Below, piece after piece: positions 1 through 13,273 of a stretch of DNA of 38,065 bases; position 1 is the first letter of the stretch, and each line of letters opens with the position of its first letter. The stretch spans positions 10,597 to 48,661 of the forward strand of contig NW_003131859.1 in NCBI RefSeq assembly GCF_000003605.2, written 5' to 3'. The notes below the pieces were generated by a model that saw nothing but the letters and a program-made list of their open reading frames with translations, ran no database searches and was not told where the DNA came from. The position numbers and the translations under genes were made by a program. The stretch comes from Saccoglossus kowalevskii (lineage: Eukaryota > Hemichordata > Enteropneusta > Harrimaniidae).

Positions 1-180
1 TCTAATACTGTATTGGACAGACATGGAGTATCTCCATTATTATCTAATACTGTATTGGACAGACATGGAGTGTCTTCATTATAAACTAATATTGTATTGG
101 ACATATATGGAGTATTCTCCATTATAAACCATTATACTGTATTGAACTGTATTGTACTGTACTGCACTGGATTGAAATTG
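1..180. repeat. Degenerate tandem repeat, unit about 43 bp, cut by the window edge
   Basis: Units open with CTAATACTGTATTGGACA and recur at about 3, 45 and 86, with a worn fourth unit near 128. The first two units are nearly identical, the third differs at several sites, and the tail decays into short TGTATTG/TGTACTG steps. The array probably continues to the left of the window. No coding potential is visible. Confidence 0.8.
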
Positions 181-1109
181 ACCACTACTAGCGGAAAATT
201 ATGTTATTTTATTCCTTTTCTTCAGAGTAGCATACACGTGGGGAAGAGTAGTATAGCAACTTGCTTATGATGTAAACTATGTAATCAATTCATCACTGTA
301 TATTTTTATTACCGGGTTCAGTTTAAACGTTAATAAAATACGAATATAAAATATTACAGTAATTTCAGTTTGAGAATAGACATTATTCATACCGGGTGTC
401 ACATTTGACTTAGATCGGTTGTACAAAGAAAAATGTCCGTGGCAATGGTCCTTTGCAATGCTTAGCTTTTCTCTCCAGAATTGTGCGCTACATTTTCTGC
501 TTATGTGTCCACGTTTGTCAAGTTTGTAGGACAATTCCAAGCCGGAATGGGGGTATTTAGTGGCTGTGCTTTGTCACATCTTCTCGGCGGAATATTACTG
601 CAAAAACTCTAGCGACAAATTCATTGCATATTACTGGCGTGGTCTGCGGAGCGATCTAACTTCGATCTAAAAGTGTTTATTTCATTGCAAAATACAGAAT
701 ATTACACTAGTTAATTTTAACTAAAGAGGGGAAATAGAAAGCTGTTCATAACTTCCCCTCCGGCTAGAGATTCCTTGGCTCCCCGCCAGATTTATTTGAT
801 TTCTTCACCCACTCCCCACATCTTTGTGGGGATCTGGGCCATTCCCACATCTGTTTACAGGGGCTGCTTTCCCTTGCCCTGCAAAATATTCTTGTGAATT
901 TTCCGCTCTGCCATAAAATTCTTCAAGAAATATTTCCCGCCCAAATGTGTGCCCTAAACAAATCCAGGAGTAAGATAAGTTGTACAATACCTTCCACAAA
1001 AAATCACTTTTCCTTGACCTCTAGAAATTGATCATAACTTCCCTGTCCGTACAAAATTGCTAAATTTTATCTTCCCTCAAGTTATTGAAAATGTTTCGCC
1101 AAGAAATCG

Positions 1110-1131
1110 TTTTTTTTTTTTTTTTTTTTTT

Positions 1132-1162
<31 letters not shown>

Positions 1163-1164
1163 TT
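1110..1164. repeat. Poly(T) tract with a few G interruptions
   Basis: About 55 bases of nearly pure T broken by single G residues. It creates an artificial poly-phenylalanine frame on the + strand, so no gene is called. It could be the tail of an old insertion on the other strand, but no element body is recognisable beside it. Confidence 0.9.
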
Positions 1165-4100
1165 GGAACAGCTTTTTCGGTGAATATCTGGGACTTTGAG
1201 TGTCACAAGTTAGGTTCATTTTGCGCGACCATTGAATCGTAAATCAGTTTCAGAGCCACGTGTATCCTACGTGTAGTCTCTGTCCTTGTGGTTGTTTACT
1301 TATTTCGCGAATATAGCCACGCAACGACAAAGAAACATATAACGAGGTGTAAGTTGCCTTGGCAGGATTCCTGCATTACACGGTTCATACTCTCTTCGCC
1401 CCAGTACAGGCCATACGCTAACCGGAACCACGTCATAGTCAAAGTGAACGATGTTACATCGCCGAGAGACCATCGCGCTTGCCAACAATGGGCTAAATTG
1501 GCCGTGCTTCAGAAACTACGTAATTTGTTTTGTTAACAGAAAATTAAAATAGAACAATTTGAGGTGGCAATGCTAGCAAAGCTGCAACCTAGTATTTTCC
1601 AAATCACCAGTGTAGTGATGATTTTACGCCTCGGTAAATCTTGAGTTCAAATCGTAACTAAGAATGAACTCTGAAAAGGGGTGACCCTAGGCTGGGTGGG
1701 TAAGTCTGCCACAGATGATTAGATGAAATCCAGACTAACGGGTGCGACATTAGTAGAGGGGCCTTGATTACGGTCCGCACGTGCTTGCGTTCGACCGAGC
1801 CCGGGACATCGCACTGAATTGCAAGCAAGAGTCCTACACTGTTACCACTTGTATTATCCTCACAAAACAACCCTGGCGAGTCAACAGTTTCGGGAACCGT
1901 CCGTGCCCGGCCTGCTATATCACACAACATAAACGTGCCTTTCATATTTTTAAAACCCCAAAACACATAGCATGAATTGGGGAAAGCATGTGAAATATCA
2001 GACTCAGCGAAGTCTTTTAACCCAGGAAACGGTGTTGTGTTCATTCTCCTCGGCACACATTGAAACTCATAAATTCCCAAATTAAGAGGCTGTATTCTGC
2101 CATATATTAGTCTGTTTATTCCTGGATACAGAGTTTTATGCTATACTGAACGTAGTGAGAAAAATGCGATGTGGCCACTTCCGTTCGATTCTCTAGTCAG
2201 AACGAACTCTTCTTTCGTTAACGTTTCAACGTACAGTTATTTATTACTGCGGGAACTATAAATCAAAATGATATCATAAGTTTTATTGAAATGGAGTTGC
2301 AGGAATTTGTGAAATAATGGAAATGTTAGAAAAACAATATGAAAATCTGAAAGCATTTATTTATTTTTAGTTATTCTGTTGAAGACTATGGGCTCTGAAT
2401 AACGTAGTATTTGTTAAAATAAAAACAGAAATGTTATTGTTACTTTCCAAATATACAGATTTTTACATCATGTCATTCGTGTCATACCCGTAATTCGTTG
2501 CCATGACTTTTTGACATTTTGATTAAAAAATCAAGTTTTTTTTTATCGCTGTTGCAGCATGACCTGAACTTTCATTTCAAACGACGTGGCCTCTGCCATA
2601 AAAAATAACTGTAGCGAAGAAACAATATGATCGTAACAAAGTTGTCACAGCTTTTTTGGCTTCTATACGTTTTTATTCCGTTTTCCCAAAACACGTTGAT
2701 ACTATATTTTTTTTTATTGTATTGTGTAATCCCACACTAACGTTAGTCTGCCTAATACAAATCCGACACGAAACCGATTAAGTTTTCGCTATTAAAACAA
2801 CGTGATTTAAGAGGGTGGGATGTGCATGCAGGGGTGGGGAAGACTAACTGTAAATCAAAGTATTTGGGTTGTATTGAATTGTGTGTTCCACTGCACGCGT
2901 GTTGACGATATTCTAACGTGTTTATTTCATTTTAAATGCGACAGCGGACAAAGTGAACATCGCGGAAACCGCATTTGAATGCATCGCTGGTCCGGTTATA
3001 CTATCTGAGGCATTTAATAACTGGCATTTACAACTTAATCATTACGTATTACCGAATTATTGGAATAACCATACTAAATATCGGGGTTTGCATCGGTAAA
3101 TAAAGTGGCAAACGCGCACACTGTGGCAAGTTTGCTCACATCCAGGGTAGAGGGTAATGATAACTGTACGCTCCGGTGTGACGCGTGCGATTTCAGCCCA
3201 GGCAGTCAGCTACAAGTAATGACATTGACACTGCTGTTAGTGTGACGTATTCCAACGTCAACGGGATACAAGAAGGGGCATTGAAAACACTCTATTACCC
3301 CCAGTTAATTGCCTTATTCTATGAAACGAATGGAGACAGCGTCACCATTGTGCCTATTTAGCGGGATTTTGAGTGCCTTTATTCACGTTTAAAACCCGTG
3401 TTCGTCGACGCTTATGTTTTTTAATTCACCCACACTGTCCACGCGTGTGTTGTGCGGGCATGATTCGCCTCCCTAATAATACACCCATGCGTGAAGTAGG
3501 CACTCAAATCAGTATGTCGTGCAATACGTTCGTATTTCCGGAAGGATATTTACTAAAATATTCAAACATGTCCTGGCGCACGAGTGAGCACAACAGAGCC
3601 AACAATGCAGCGTGTTCCTTGAAGTGGAGCGTGCAGTTTAACGCACTGATTTCTCTTTGAGAACAATTCTCCATTAAGTCTGCAGTTTAAAATACCGCCT
3701 TGGGCGAATGTGTGGCCAAATATGGTCATTGCCATTGGACGAGTTTCACAATATTGGTTTAGATAAAGTGTTGTTTTTTGTTGTTGTTTTTTTATAATAA
3801 AGTTTTAGCAAATTAAGCCAATAATACTCAGGTAATTCGACACCATGCCTTCTATTCGGCGTATATGTGTGCTCCTTGGTGAATCGTGAGCCGGGCCAGA
3901 TGCGTTGTCCATCCGTGTACATACGAAAACACGATTACGCCGTTATTAGATTATTTCGGGGAAAATGTACTCTGGCGATAGATGATACAGTGGTTCACAG
4001 TAAGTACAAATAAAACACACCACTGTGAGTAGCTCACATTCTAAACCAATAAACCAACATTTTATTTTTTCCAGAAATTGTACATAGTTCAGGCAAAATA

Positions 4101-5878
4101 AAAGGACGAGAATTTGTTTACGTCATCGTAAAGTTTCCACGGTCTGTATTTCGATGATCCGGCGGGGTGATTTTGTGTTCTGTGGTTTCAGTGAAAATAA
4201 AATCCAGCGAATATACTTTTTTTCCCTATGTCTCGCATTCAACTCATCATAAATCAGTGAAAATAAATTCCATACAAAACACCCACAATTCTTTTACAGC
4301 GAAAATTAATTCCAGCTAAAATAAAATATTTTACAGTACTTTATTGGCATGACGAGGCGGTGCGATGCAATTATTTTTATCGGGCAGACTGGGACAATTT
4401 CGTTTCTGCCATTTGCAGCGACCATAAAGGAACGGGATTGGTGACACAGAACACGGAAGGTACTAGCGGAGGTGCTAAGAGCTAACGGGGACCAGAATGT
4501 GTGAACAAACATTGACAAACGATCATAGGGGAAAGCTAAAAAAAAAATAGCGTCGTAGTTCCTTTCGGGTAGTACCTTCCATGCACAGAAGAAACACAGA
4601 AATAAGTAAAATATATATATATTATATCCAATTATACCAGGCTCTTTGTTTTCAAATGCGTGTATGCAAGCAGAGTGATTGGGTGTGACTTGCATACACA
4701 AGGAAGCATCTATCATTGAATAAAACTATGAGTGACACGTTTTACTTGCAGTAAACGCGCCGACACGTTGTTTGAACGCCATGTTGCGCGGCATCAATCT
4801 TACGAGAAATAGAACGCAGACAATACAACTGTGTGTGTGTGTGTGTTTTTTTTTATTTTTGTAAAATATAACGAGATTCGCAATCACTCATTTTTTTTTA
4901 ATTCGTCTTTGTTCTCCGCGAGCTGTCGCCACATGGGAGTGTGACTATTTGAAACTAGTTAATTCCCCGTTCTTACTTGAAAAAGAAAAAAAAGAGCAGT
5001 CAGTTCTTGATTATTAATATTATTTTGCGTTATTATTATTGTGATTTGTTTATTTTTGGTACTTTGATTGATTTTATAAGTTTGCATACTATTAAAAACA
5101 CCGAAACAAATACATAAAATACACGAGCATTCTGAAATGCGATTAACGCGTAATTGATTTGCATCCACGCTCATTTTTTTCAGTTTAATGTTTAACGTCT
5201 TTCGTGTTACCCGTAAACAAAAAGCATTCAACGATATTCGCACGTGCTGTATATGCCGCGTGGAGACACAGCGCAACGTGTAATGTTTCCTTGCGTCGAA
5301 GTGTGTAGGTCTACTGCTAAAATTGCCTGAAAATATCCAGCATAGCGGGAGGGGGATGGGCTAGTGATACCTCAAAAATGTCTAGAAAAAAGTCCAAAGA
5401 AGACGCGGCTTAATCTTACATTTACGGAAACGGGTGAAAAATGTTACCCGGAACAAAAGACCGTTAGACTTTCCGGGAATGTGTATGAAAAACCAATGGC
5501 CGTTGATTTTATAAGATCCAATGGGGACGTACCCTCATCTAACGACGCTTGATTGCTTTGAAATGAGATCACGAGTTTAATTGCTGTGAAATTGAACAGT
5601 TATCGCGATTTGGATAAAAAAACGGTCAATTAATCACTGCGAAATGGACATGCGTGCTTTTCAGTCACGTGACGAACGGTTAGGTAACTTATACGGGTCT
5701 GTATTTTGACGCTGACCTCAGTGACTCGTCTCCCCTTCCCTCTTATTCCGCTTATACTGAGATTTTTACAGTACAGTCTGACAAAGCAGAGTTCACTTTA
5801 TGCAATTACGCTACTTGGAATCTCAGATCACCTGATCACCACGGTCTGAGATGGAAACTAACGCTCAGTAACCGGTGC

Positions 5879-5905
5879 AAAAAAAAAAACAAAAAAAAAA
5901 AAAAC
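5879..5905. repeat. Poly(A) tract with one C
   Basis: Two A runs separated by a single C. There are no recognisable flanking duplications or element body. It is a simple low-complexity tract. Confidence 0.85.
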
Positions 5906-6404
5906 TTTCTGATACATTGCTAAGAGCGCGCTAGAAGTCAAATTAGTTTTTATTTCATTGGTGTAGGATAAATTGCATTTATTTACACGATCAACCAGTC
6001 ACAAATAAACCTTAGACGGAAATGTCCGTCAAGATGTTATGTTCTCGAAACGTGTTATGTTCTCGCGTCACTGTGCCTAAAACCAAAGTTACAAAGTCGG
6101 GGCGCAGTGGACGAGATGACAGGGGGCAGGCAGTAATGTCATTATTTGAATGACCAAAACAAGTCTAATGTCCCTCAACGACCATTTACGTGTATGTTTT
6201 ATTTAAAAAAATAATTAATTGGGTACAATAATTAAATCGCTAACAAAGTATTCTTTACCATTGACTTGAATTAATAGTACGTACCTTTAATACATTCATG
6301 ACAATTGTTTCAATGAATACTATTTTCGTCATATACAAAAGCAATTTTTTTCATTAAGTACGCTAAATTAAAATTCAGCCATATATCACTACGTCATCAT
6401 GCAT

Positions 6405-6529
6405 TTAAATCAGTGACGCGTCCTATTCGACATGGGTCCCATGCGACGGGTACAACGCATGGGGAAATATATTGTTTGTTTACATGAAATGTGCCGTGAC
6501 GCGCGCTGCGTGGCGGCTGTGACCCGCGA
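6405..6529 (+). mobile_element. Worn copy of TTAA-flanked MITE family A
   Basis: It aligns along its length with the better copies at 18540 and 21257. Shared anchors are GCGTCCTATTCGA, ATGGG, TACAACGC and ATTGTTTGTTTACATGAAAT, followed by a GCGCTGCG block near the right end. Both ends are eroded: the left TTAA is present but the terminal inverted repeat is lost. Divergence is much higher than among the 18-26 kb copies, which suggests an older insertion. Confidence 0.6.
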
Positions 6530-8715
6530 TATCGACATCGCTTCATCCACGCACTGGTGCATGCGTACAAACTGTGTTTTTTTTTCGTAGCCTTTAGTGC
6601 AGTTGATAGCGGTGTCCGTATTAGGAAAATATCGAGTTGAACATTAGTATTATTAACTCATCGGGCTCGAAGGCATCCCGGGATTAGATTTTCTGACATT
6701 GCTGTTTATAGTTTTAAGTGGGTACACTCCGATGAGCTATGTCACGATGGCAAACAAATACAGATGTATCATCTTTCGTTACAGTTAATCCATTTGAACA
6801 TCGGTCATTTTTATAGTTTGCATTCAAAGAAATAAACACCCCTATCGCGGACAGCTGTAGGCGCTTTGATTCATTTCTCCGGCACGCGTGTCGAATTCAC
6901 CGCAATCAATAACAAAATGGGTTGCTCTGCCTAGCTCGTCTGCGCGAGCGTTGTGGCACACAAATTGGTACACAGTTAGAACATGCAGTCTTTGGCTCCG
7001 GCTGTTATTGTGTGGAGCGATTTAATCAACAATAGACGTGACTAACCTAATTTAGACACATAATTTACCGATTTTGTTTTTTTAAATTTTGCTGTGAAAA
7101 TATTTCTTTTGGAAATCAGAAAAATAAAACTAGATTTGAATTATGACCATTAGATATGTGTATTTTGACAATTTTCAATAAGGCCTATAAAGTAGGGAAT
7201 TCACAGAGTAATCGTTTCCATGGAGACCATGTTCGAGTGCCGAAACTTTTCATTTGTTCTCCATAGCTTACTTCATGACATACTTTCCATTTGTAAAAAC
7301 AAAACAAAAATGTTACGCTTTTATTTTTTCGTTTTTTACTAGTCAGCCGCCGTGTACTTACAAATGCGCCGTAACTATTCACGTACCCATTACTCGTGGC
7401 CCACGCTGGAGATGGCGTTTGATGTCATTAATAATATAAAATAAATATATATTTAAAAAAACTTCACGTATCTCGACCTGGATACGCTAATGGGTGCAAT
7501 GATTGTATGCGTACACCTTCTCGATGCAAAGAAAACAGTAAGGGCACAATGTCGAAATAAACACCACATTTTGAATATTAAAAGTTCCCTCATTTCGGGT
7601 GGGCAGATGAAAATTGCTAACAATAAAATGAAATAATATATCCTGTCATCCCCAAAATAAAATAAAAAATATTGTTTTGACGTGATAAGGTTCTATTTTT
7701 TTTTTATTGAAAACGTTCATTGCGGGTAAAATTAATTGAAAATATTGCGCTTTTGTATGGTGATAACAATCTTTTTCGTTTTGTGAATGGGATCCGGGTT
7801 AAACTGAAGGTCAAGGTAAACGTAATTTCCTCTAGTACCCGCAAAAAGTGACAGTTAATCTCGCGACAGTGAAGAATTTACCCCTACCACTATATTGGTA
7901 CATGAACCGGAAGTAATTTATACCTTGCATGTTCAATTTCATCATTGGTCGCGTGCAAACCCGCGATCGCGCGATAGGCCATCGAGCACTGCTCGTCGTC
8001 GCGATGGTACGCGGTAGATTGAATCTGCTCGTAAATAACTGCCCTATCCTGCCAAGCAGCGGTCATTACTCCTATGACGTTCCCAAATATGTAATCGTTT
8101 TAACTGTAAATAATAGCTTTCGAACTGAAACTTGTCAATGACCCGAGTTGAATGCTGACTGAGAACGAAAGTGACGTTAAGACAAGATACAAATTACAAA
8201 ATATATTTCAGAAATTCATGTTTCAATGTTCAAAATCCGTTCAATATCCGTCCGCCTTTTTTATTACAATTCGACATGTTGGCGAATTTGTTTCAACTTT
8301 CCGCGATGTGTCGACAGATTTGGCTCAACACCGAGGATAATATTGAATATCCATTTTAAGGAGTTCGGTTATATCATGAATACAGGAAGAACACGACGAC
8401 TGCGGGTCCAATCATCACTTCACTGCGAACCCGGCCGCCACTGTCACAGTACGAGCCTAACAAAATTCACCATTGCATCTAGAAATTGGGCGCCGATTTT
8501 GCTCACTTCTTTACAAAATAAACCAAAACATTTTTTTTTTTTTTCAACAGTTTTGATCAAATCCTGTGTCCATTATGTCACAATCGTGAAAAACAACAAT
8601 CAGGTTGACATGCAAAGATAAAGTGATAATTCACGTTTATGTGATGCAGTATAACGGGACAGTTGATTTGTGCAACTTGTAGTTGTACACAGTACACTGA
8701 TTCGTGAATCACAGT

Positions 8716-8764
8716 CTCCAGTGGCAGATTTAGAGGGGCGGAGGGATCCCCCCTAAAACCGTCG
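8716..8764. repeat. Short G-rich/C-rich repeat-like fragment
   Basis: The stretch CAGTGGCAGATTTAGAGGGG followed by a purine-rich run and CCCCCCTAAAA resembles terminal sequences of non-autonomous DNA elements common in invertebrate genomes (a CAGTGGCGGAT-like start). Only one end is visible, with no matching second terminus or target duplication, so family assignment is not possible. Confidence 0.3.
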
Positions 8765-9108
8765 TTATTCATACACATATATCTCACAATTACAAAACGT
8801 ATTGCGCTCTTCCTAATTGAAATCCAGCTGACAATTAACGTTGCATTTCGTGTGTTATTCAACCGAATTCTCTGAACTGGAAGACAGATTTCGCTGCAAC
8901 GACGTAAAATGCGGAAAATATCAGTTGCGTTTATAGCTCACAACATGCCTTCAAGGTGAAATGTACATAGAACGTTACCCAAAATGCTCGGATTTGTTGT
9001 CACGTGGACGATATGTATTTAAAATGAATAAAAGAACCGAGATGAATAGCCAGCAGTCTGGGATTACTTTTCTTACAATACAAACTAAGTTGACAATGTA
9101 ACATATAT

Positions 9109-9199
9109 CCGCCACCTAGGCCACTTCAAGTATCAGTCCGCCGCCGTGGTGAGACAATTGGCCTCGGCCTTTTCTGGGGTCCCGGGGGCCGACGACGTG
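9109..9199. other. Short GC-rich islet, unexplained
   Basis: About 90 bp stand out from AT-rich surroundings by high GC and runs such as CCGCCGCCGTGG and GGGGTCCCGGGGGCC. Both strands have short open frames, but none has a start, a splice context or recognisable similarity. It could be a CpG-type regulatory patch or a piece of an old insertion. Confidence 0.3.
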
Positions 9200-10070
9200 T
9201 TCTTAATTGAATAAACAGGTAAAGGTACTGGAAACGAATCTTATCGTCGCTAGCATCAATCGTAAATGGAGATAATAACCTCTATCCATCTTTAGAAAGT
9301 TTCTGAAGCTCCAGTTCCCAATTATGTATATAAAGTTTGTACATAGCTGATCACGTTGATATCTATCAGTTCGAACGTACCGCGTGAACAATATCATAAC
9401 AAGTTTAGACGCTTCGCAATTTGTTGGAGTCTTAGTTTAGGTGTTTATCAATGAGTTATTACCCCGGTCGTTCAATAGTAGTGGTATTTTAGCATGTACG
9501 CGTGAAGGAACGAACCAGGCCCAGGGTGTGAACGAGGATATTGTTTACCGCTATCGTCGTCACTAAACTAGCAAATTCTCATGCTCGTGAGAAAGTCACG
9601 GTTACAATTTGGTTATTTTCGCTGAATCCTTAATTTCTCCACTTTCGAAGTTTATTTCTAAGCACCTTTTCAAAGCGTAGTTTCGTGTTACGCCGCAGTC
9701 ACGCGGGAAGCGATACAGTTCGCGCCTCGTTGTCGCGCTTACAACGACGAGTCATCATTTCCCGTTTGTTTTGTTTTTAATTTTTAAATAATGATGTTGA
9801 AATCGAGTCTTCAACTTACTTGCAAACGACGATTTATCATTAATGTGTTAAATCCTGGAGCTAAGAAAACAAGGTCTATGGTTAAATCCGTGGGAAAATT
9901 CACATATTTTGCGTGGGTTTTACAAGGCATGATTTCAAGGCGACGGCCAAATTGGGACACGTTCGAAATGTACTACGTAAACTACGGCAAGTCAGACGAT
10001 TTTAATTTGTAGTTGGGAATGTGGCGTCATGCAAATTTGTTTAAACGAATACGTTCGCAAAACTGATTCC

Positions 10071-10193
10071 TTAAAGCGCGGTGGTCGTCGCGCAGCGCGT
10101 GTTCGAATTTCATGTAAATAAACAATGTATTTTACACGCGTTGTATACGTCGCTATGAGTCCCATATCGAACAGGACGACTGTCGCCCTTTAA
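10071..10193 (-). mobile_element. MITE family A, nearly full copy, 123 bp, TTAA at both ends
   Basis: Bounded by TTAA on both sides. The left terminus reads AAGCGCGGTGGTCGTCG and the right terminus is its imperfect complement ending CGACTGTCGCCCTT. The interior matches the copies at 18540, 21257, 24619 and 26097 in reverse orientation, with one short internal deletion of about 8 bp near the right end. TTAA duplication plus short inverted ends is the pattern expected of piggyBac-mobilised non-autonomous elements. It has no coding capacity. Confidence 0.8.
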
Positions 10194-10339
10194 ATTCACG
10201 ATAAACTTGAGAAATAAATGTTATGTTAAGAATCTCACGAAAATAGTTCTCTCGGGAGTTCTGAAAGTACGCAATAAACTCACCATTCGAAGATAATCAA
10301 TACTAATACACACTTCCGGCCTAACCAGGTGTTTCAAAA

Positions 10340-11012
10340 TAATGTTTCGAATCACCAAAATTACGAGAGTTACACCGGGTTTTCTGGTCCTATTGATCCG
10401 GGTCTTTATGACACGGCGTTATATTGGAGAAGCAGAACAGGAATTTTTCGAGAAATTGGATGAACATTTTTATTTTGTTTGCGAAAACGACAATTTGTGC
10501 TTGTTCTCTGTGTCGGTTGGGCGCGAATATGCACGTGATTTTAATAGGAAATAAAAATAAAAACGTGTTATGTTGTTTACTTGGACAACAATGTGTGGTT
10601 GTTATCTCTTGTCGGTCAAAGGGTGATTACGTACGTGGATACTGGGACGAGGGTTATCCAGAAATATAACGAATTGTTGCATTTTATCTGCGCAGACGAC
10701 AATGTGATGGTGCTCAGTCGATGACAAGGCGGGAATGTGTATATATGGGTGATAGAACGATTTGGGCAGAAATAAAATGAAGCATTGTATTCTGTCAACT
10801 ATTTGTGAGTGTTTTCTCGACTGTGGGAATGTTTTGATGGGATTTAAAACAGGAATGTAACAAAATGTTTTATTTTATCATGAACGACAATTTGTCATTG
10901 ATTTCTGATGTCAAGCAGGGCGGGATCCCGTTTGTTTGTTACATGAAATAGACAAGAGGGCGATTTGTACTTTGCAATGAATTAGTCATTGATTTTTCTG
11001 TGCAGTGAATAG
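10340..11012. repeat. Degenerate tandem array, units of about 90-110 bp
   Basis: A core resembling ACGACAATTTGTCATTG followed by TCTCTG...GTC and a GGGCGGGAAT-like block recurs, with core positions near 10487, 10585, 10696, 10797, 10884 and 10973. Adjacent parts also align: ATAACGAATTGTTGCATTTT before the 10696 core matches GTAACAAAATGTTTTATTTT before the 10884 core. Divergence between units is high, so this is an old array. Core-like pieces at about 9826 and 9996 suggest it once extended left across the MITE at 10071. It lies about 2 kb upstream of the first Hox gene. Confidence 0.55.
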
Positions 11013-12843
11013 AGGCAGCGAGCCGTGATGGGCGCAATAAGGTATCTCGTAAACCCCCACTACTGTCTGACATAAAATTATTTTCTTTGAAGTTTCGCTA
11101 CTTCTGTGTTTTAATATGCACCCTTCAAACAACCGGCTTTGTTTCCCAGCTTCATTTATACTGCAAGCTCTTCAACTTGCTGAGTCAATGACACACATGG
11201 TGTTATGCCAAAACAAAATATCTCTCCCAGTATCATGACGAACCTCTGTGCTCTCCAAATATCCCCCTCTGGATACAAGCGTAAATTGTATTAAATTGTC
11301 AACAAACATAGCAGGGCACCGCGTGTCCGTTTGATTAAAACTGAAAAGTGCTAATCGTTCATCTACTAAGGATAGAATATGTACGGGGTCATAGTGAACA
11401 TGAGTGTTTTGTGTTAGCGTTCCCGTGGCATTTAACAGTTTCCATGGCGACTGTGTATGTCAATTTATTCAAAATGTGCACGCATTTGTCATGCCAACTG
11501 AGTCGGGACGTAATACCACCGTATTATACGATAGTTTCCCCTGTAACAAAAATGAAAAACTGAACTCAGTTTTTTGGTTTTCTTTTTAGGGGAAAACTGC
11601 ATTTTGCGTTAGCACCTATATAGTAACATCCACGATCAGCAACGTGTTGTGCACACGAGTTGAAATTAAACCAATCCAGTGTCTAGCGTGCATGAGTTAC
11701 ACGCCAATACGACAGCACTTATTTAACTGTCGCTTTATGTGAGTGAACGTCGGGCATCACTTAATCGGTTTGTATTTTTTTTTTTTACAAAAAGTGATCT
11801 TGTGTAATCCGAGGAGCGTTTTTGGTTTTGCGGAGTATATTTTCCACACAGGTGTGCTTTCCATCGTTTAAGGTTTAAACTACATCATGCATGGGAACCG
11901 TTTCGACCTACTGGACAATTAACACGCGTCTCCTAATTTCATTGCCTTTATTTTATTTAATCACATACGAGAGAATCTTTCAAATTAATCCAGATAAAGA
12001 GAGAATTTTCAACATAATTCATCGCGATTAAAAGCTAACGGTCAATGATTGAATGTTGTCTGAATGTATCGACAGCTTCAACTTCAAAACATTTTACCCA
12101 TCTTGAGAAATTTTGAGATGGAAAGCTGCAGACGATATGCGATTTGTTAAGATGGAAAGACCTCGTAAAATGTCTTTTGATGACACGTTTTGAATGTCTC
12201 CCTGCTATCCACATGTAAGTGAGAATGTATCGAAAATTCTCACTAATAGGTTTCCCCACATTATCTCTGGATTTCCCCGCAAAATATGCACGGCTGAATT
12301 CAACAAAAATAATTCATACTTTTATATTTTTTGTCGATTTTAATTTTACTCGTTGTCTGTGAATTTACCGCCTGTCGATCCGTAGAATGGTGCCCATAAA
12401 CATACGGGTATTCTTGGCAATAACCAATAACATTCATTTTTACGTTTACCCGCTGCGGCCCTGGTCCGAGCATACCTCAACTATCCAAACCCACATCGCA
12501 CGTCTTGTCGTTGAACCCTCCATACAATCGCCATAGTAAAAATAACTCTTCACAGCAAGAAAACAAATGTCTGCAATTTCGACTTCAGAAAAGACATTCC
12601 GTTTTACGACCATGCAGAAATGACTGTGCGGAATATGTATTATTCACGTTCCCGGGCCGCTGCACTGTTTCCCTTTCGCTGAGATTAAGGTGCAATAAAG
12701 TTGATAAAGGGTCCCCCGATGCAAACTACAAACACATGCCGGCAGCGTAGTCAGAACAATAATGCGTCGATCCCAATAACAAGCTAGTCTGTCGAGTGCT
12801 CGTCTTACTTATTGGAATCTGTACGACAGTGTGAGAGCGTACC
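11013..12843 (+). promoter_or_regulatory. Upstream flank and presumed promoter region of the first Hox gene
   Basis: This 1.8 kb holds no supported gene. No good TATA box stands at a sensible distance from the start codon at 12844. CAATAAAG, a sequence type bound by Cdx and posterior Hox proteins, lies near 12691. Three short upstream ATG frames start at 12719, 12734 and 12762; they would lie in the leader if transcription begins before them. An in-frame TGA at 12832-12834 bounds the coding frame. The transcription start cannot be placed from sequence alone. Confidence 0.4.
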
Positions 12844-13273
12844 ATGCAGTGGAGTGGGGCTAAAGACTGGGCAGTATCGGCGGCCGTTACCAACACGGAC
12901 ACATTGGCGCAGTGTTTTAGTGCGCGGCCAACCCATATGAGCAGCATGTTTAATCGAACCGAGAATGGAGCTTTAATGAGTCCGCCAACGAACAGCGAAC
13001 AACATGCCCCGTTTCATTGCCGATACCCATACTACAACAATATCGACGCTGCCGCCGCGGCTGCAGCGGCTAGCGGACCCCACAACGAAGACATGTCGAC
13101 ATGGACAACGCTAGACTTCTCCCAGTCACGACAGTTCGCGAATAGTTTTAACCATCATCATCATCCCGCTGCCGCGATGTTGAACACGTCCCCCAGTGCC
13201 GCCCAACAGCAATACATGTCTTCAACGGGATACCAGCTACAACACAACCCGCCCTACCCAATGAACATGGCCG
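12844..13273 (+). CDS. hox11/13: Posterior Hox gene 1 (Hox11/13 type), coding exon 1
   Basis: This exon encodes residues 1-143 plus the first base of codon 144 of a 253-residue homeodomain transcription factor; the DNA-binding part is in exon 2. I start at ATG 12844 because TGA at 12832-12834 closes the frame just upstream and the context ACCATGC has A at -3; a second in-frame ATG lies at 12937. Visible features are CRYPYYNNID at residues 59-68, eight alanines at 69-76, Trp87, DFSQSRQ at 91-97 and four histidines near 104-107. The CRYP/YYNN block and DFxQSRQ recur at matching places in the second Hox gene, so this is a real conserved amino-terminal region. The donor is CCG|GTAAGT, phase 1. 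The alanine tract is absent from the paralogue. Which Hox11/13 paralogue this is (b or c is likeliest) cannot be settled here. Confidence 0.93.

Larger units (their letters stand above)
181..9108. other. Intergenic DNA upstream of the Hox genes, no supported gene
   Basis: No open frame here has recognisable protein similarity, a convincing start or a codon pattern like the Hox exons. The longest is a 140-codon minus-strand frame at 1658-2080, which I do not recognise. The stretch holds homopolymers (T-rich 1110-1164, A-rich 5879-5905), a short TG run at 4831-4846, a worn TTAA-type transposon copy at 6405-6529 and a short repeat-like fragment near 8716. If the cluster follows the hemichordate layout, the next Hox gene would lie further left and on the other strand; nothing in this stretch shows it. 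Confidence 0.55.

Noticed and set aside
1057-1242. + strand frame with poly-Phe
   Set aside because: It runs through a poly(T) tract; low complexity, no similarity.
1560-1660. Possible tRNA-derived SINE (GAGTTCAAATC as a B box)
   Set aside because: No convincing A box at the right spacing, and no tail or flanking duplication.
1658-2080. 140-codon minus-strand frame, the longest outside the Hox exons
   Set aside because: No recognised domain, signal, splice context or repeat similarity; a chance frame is the simplest reading.
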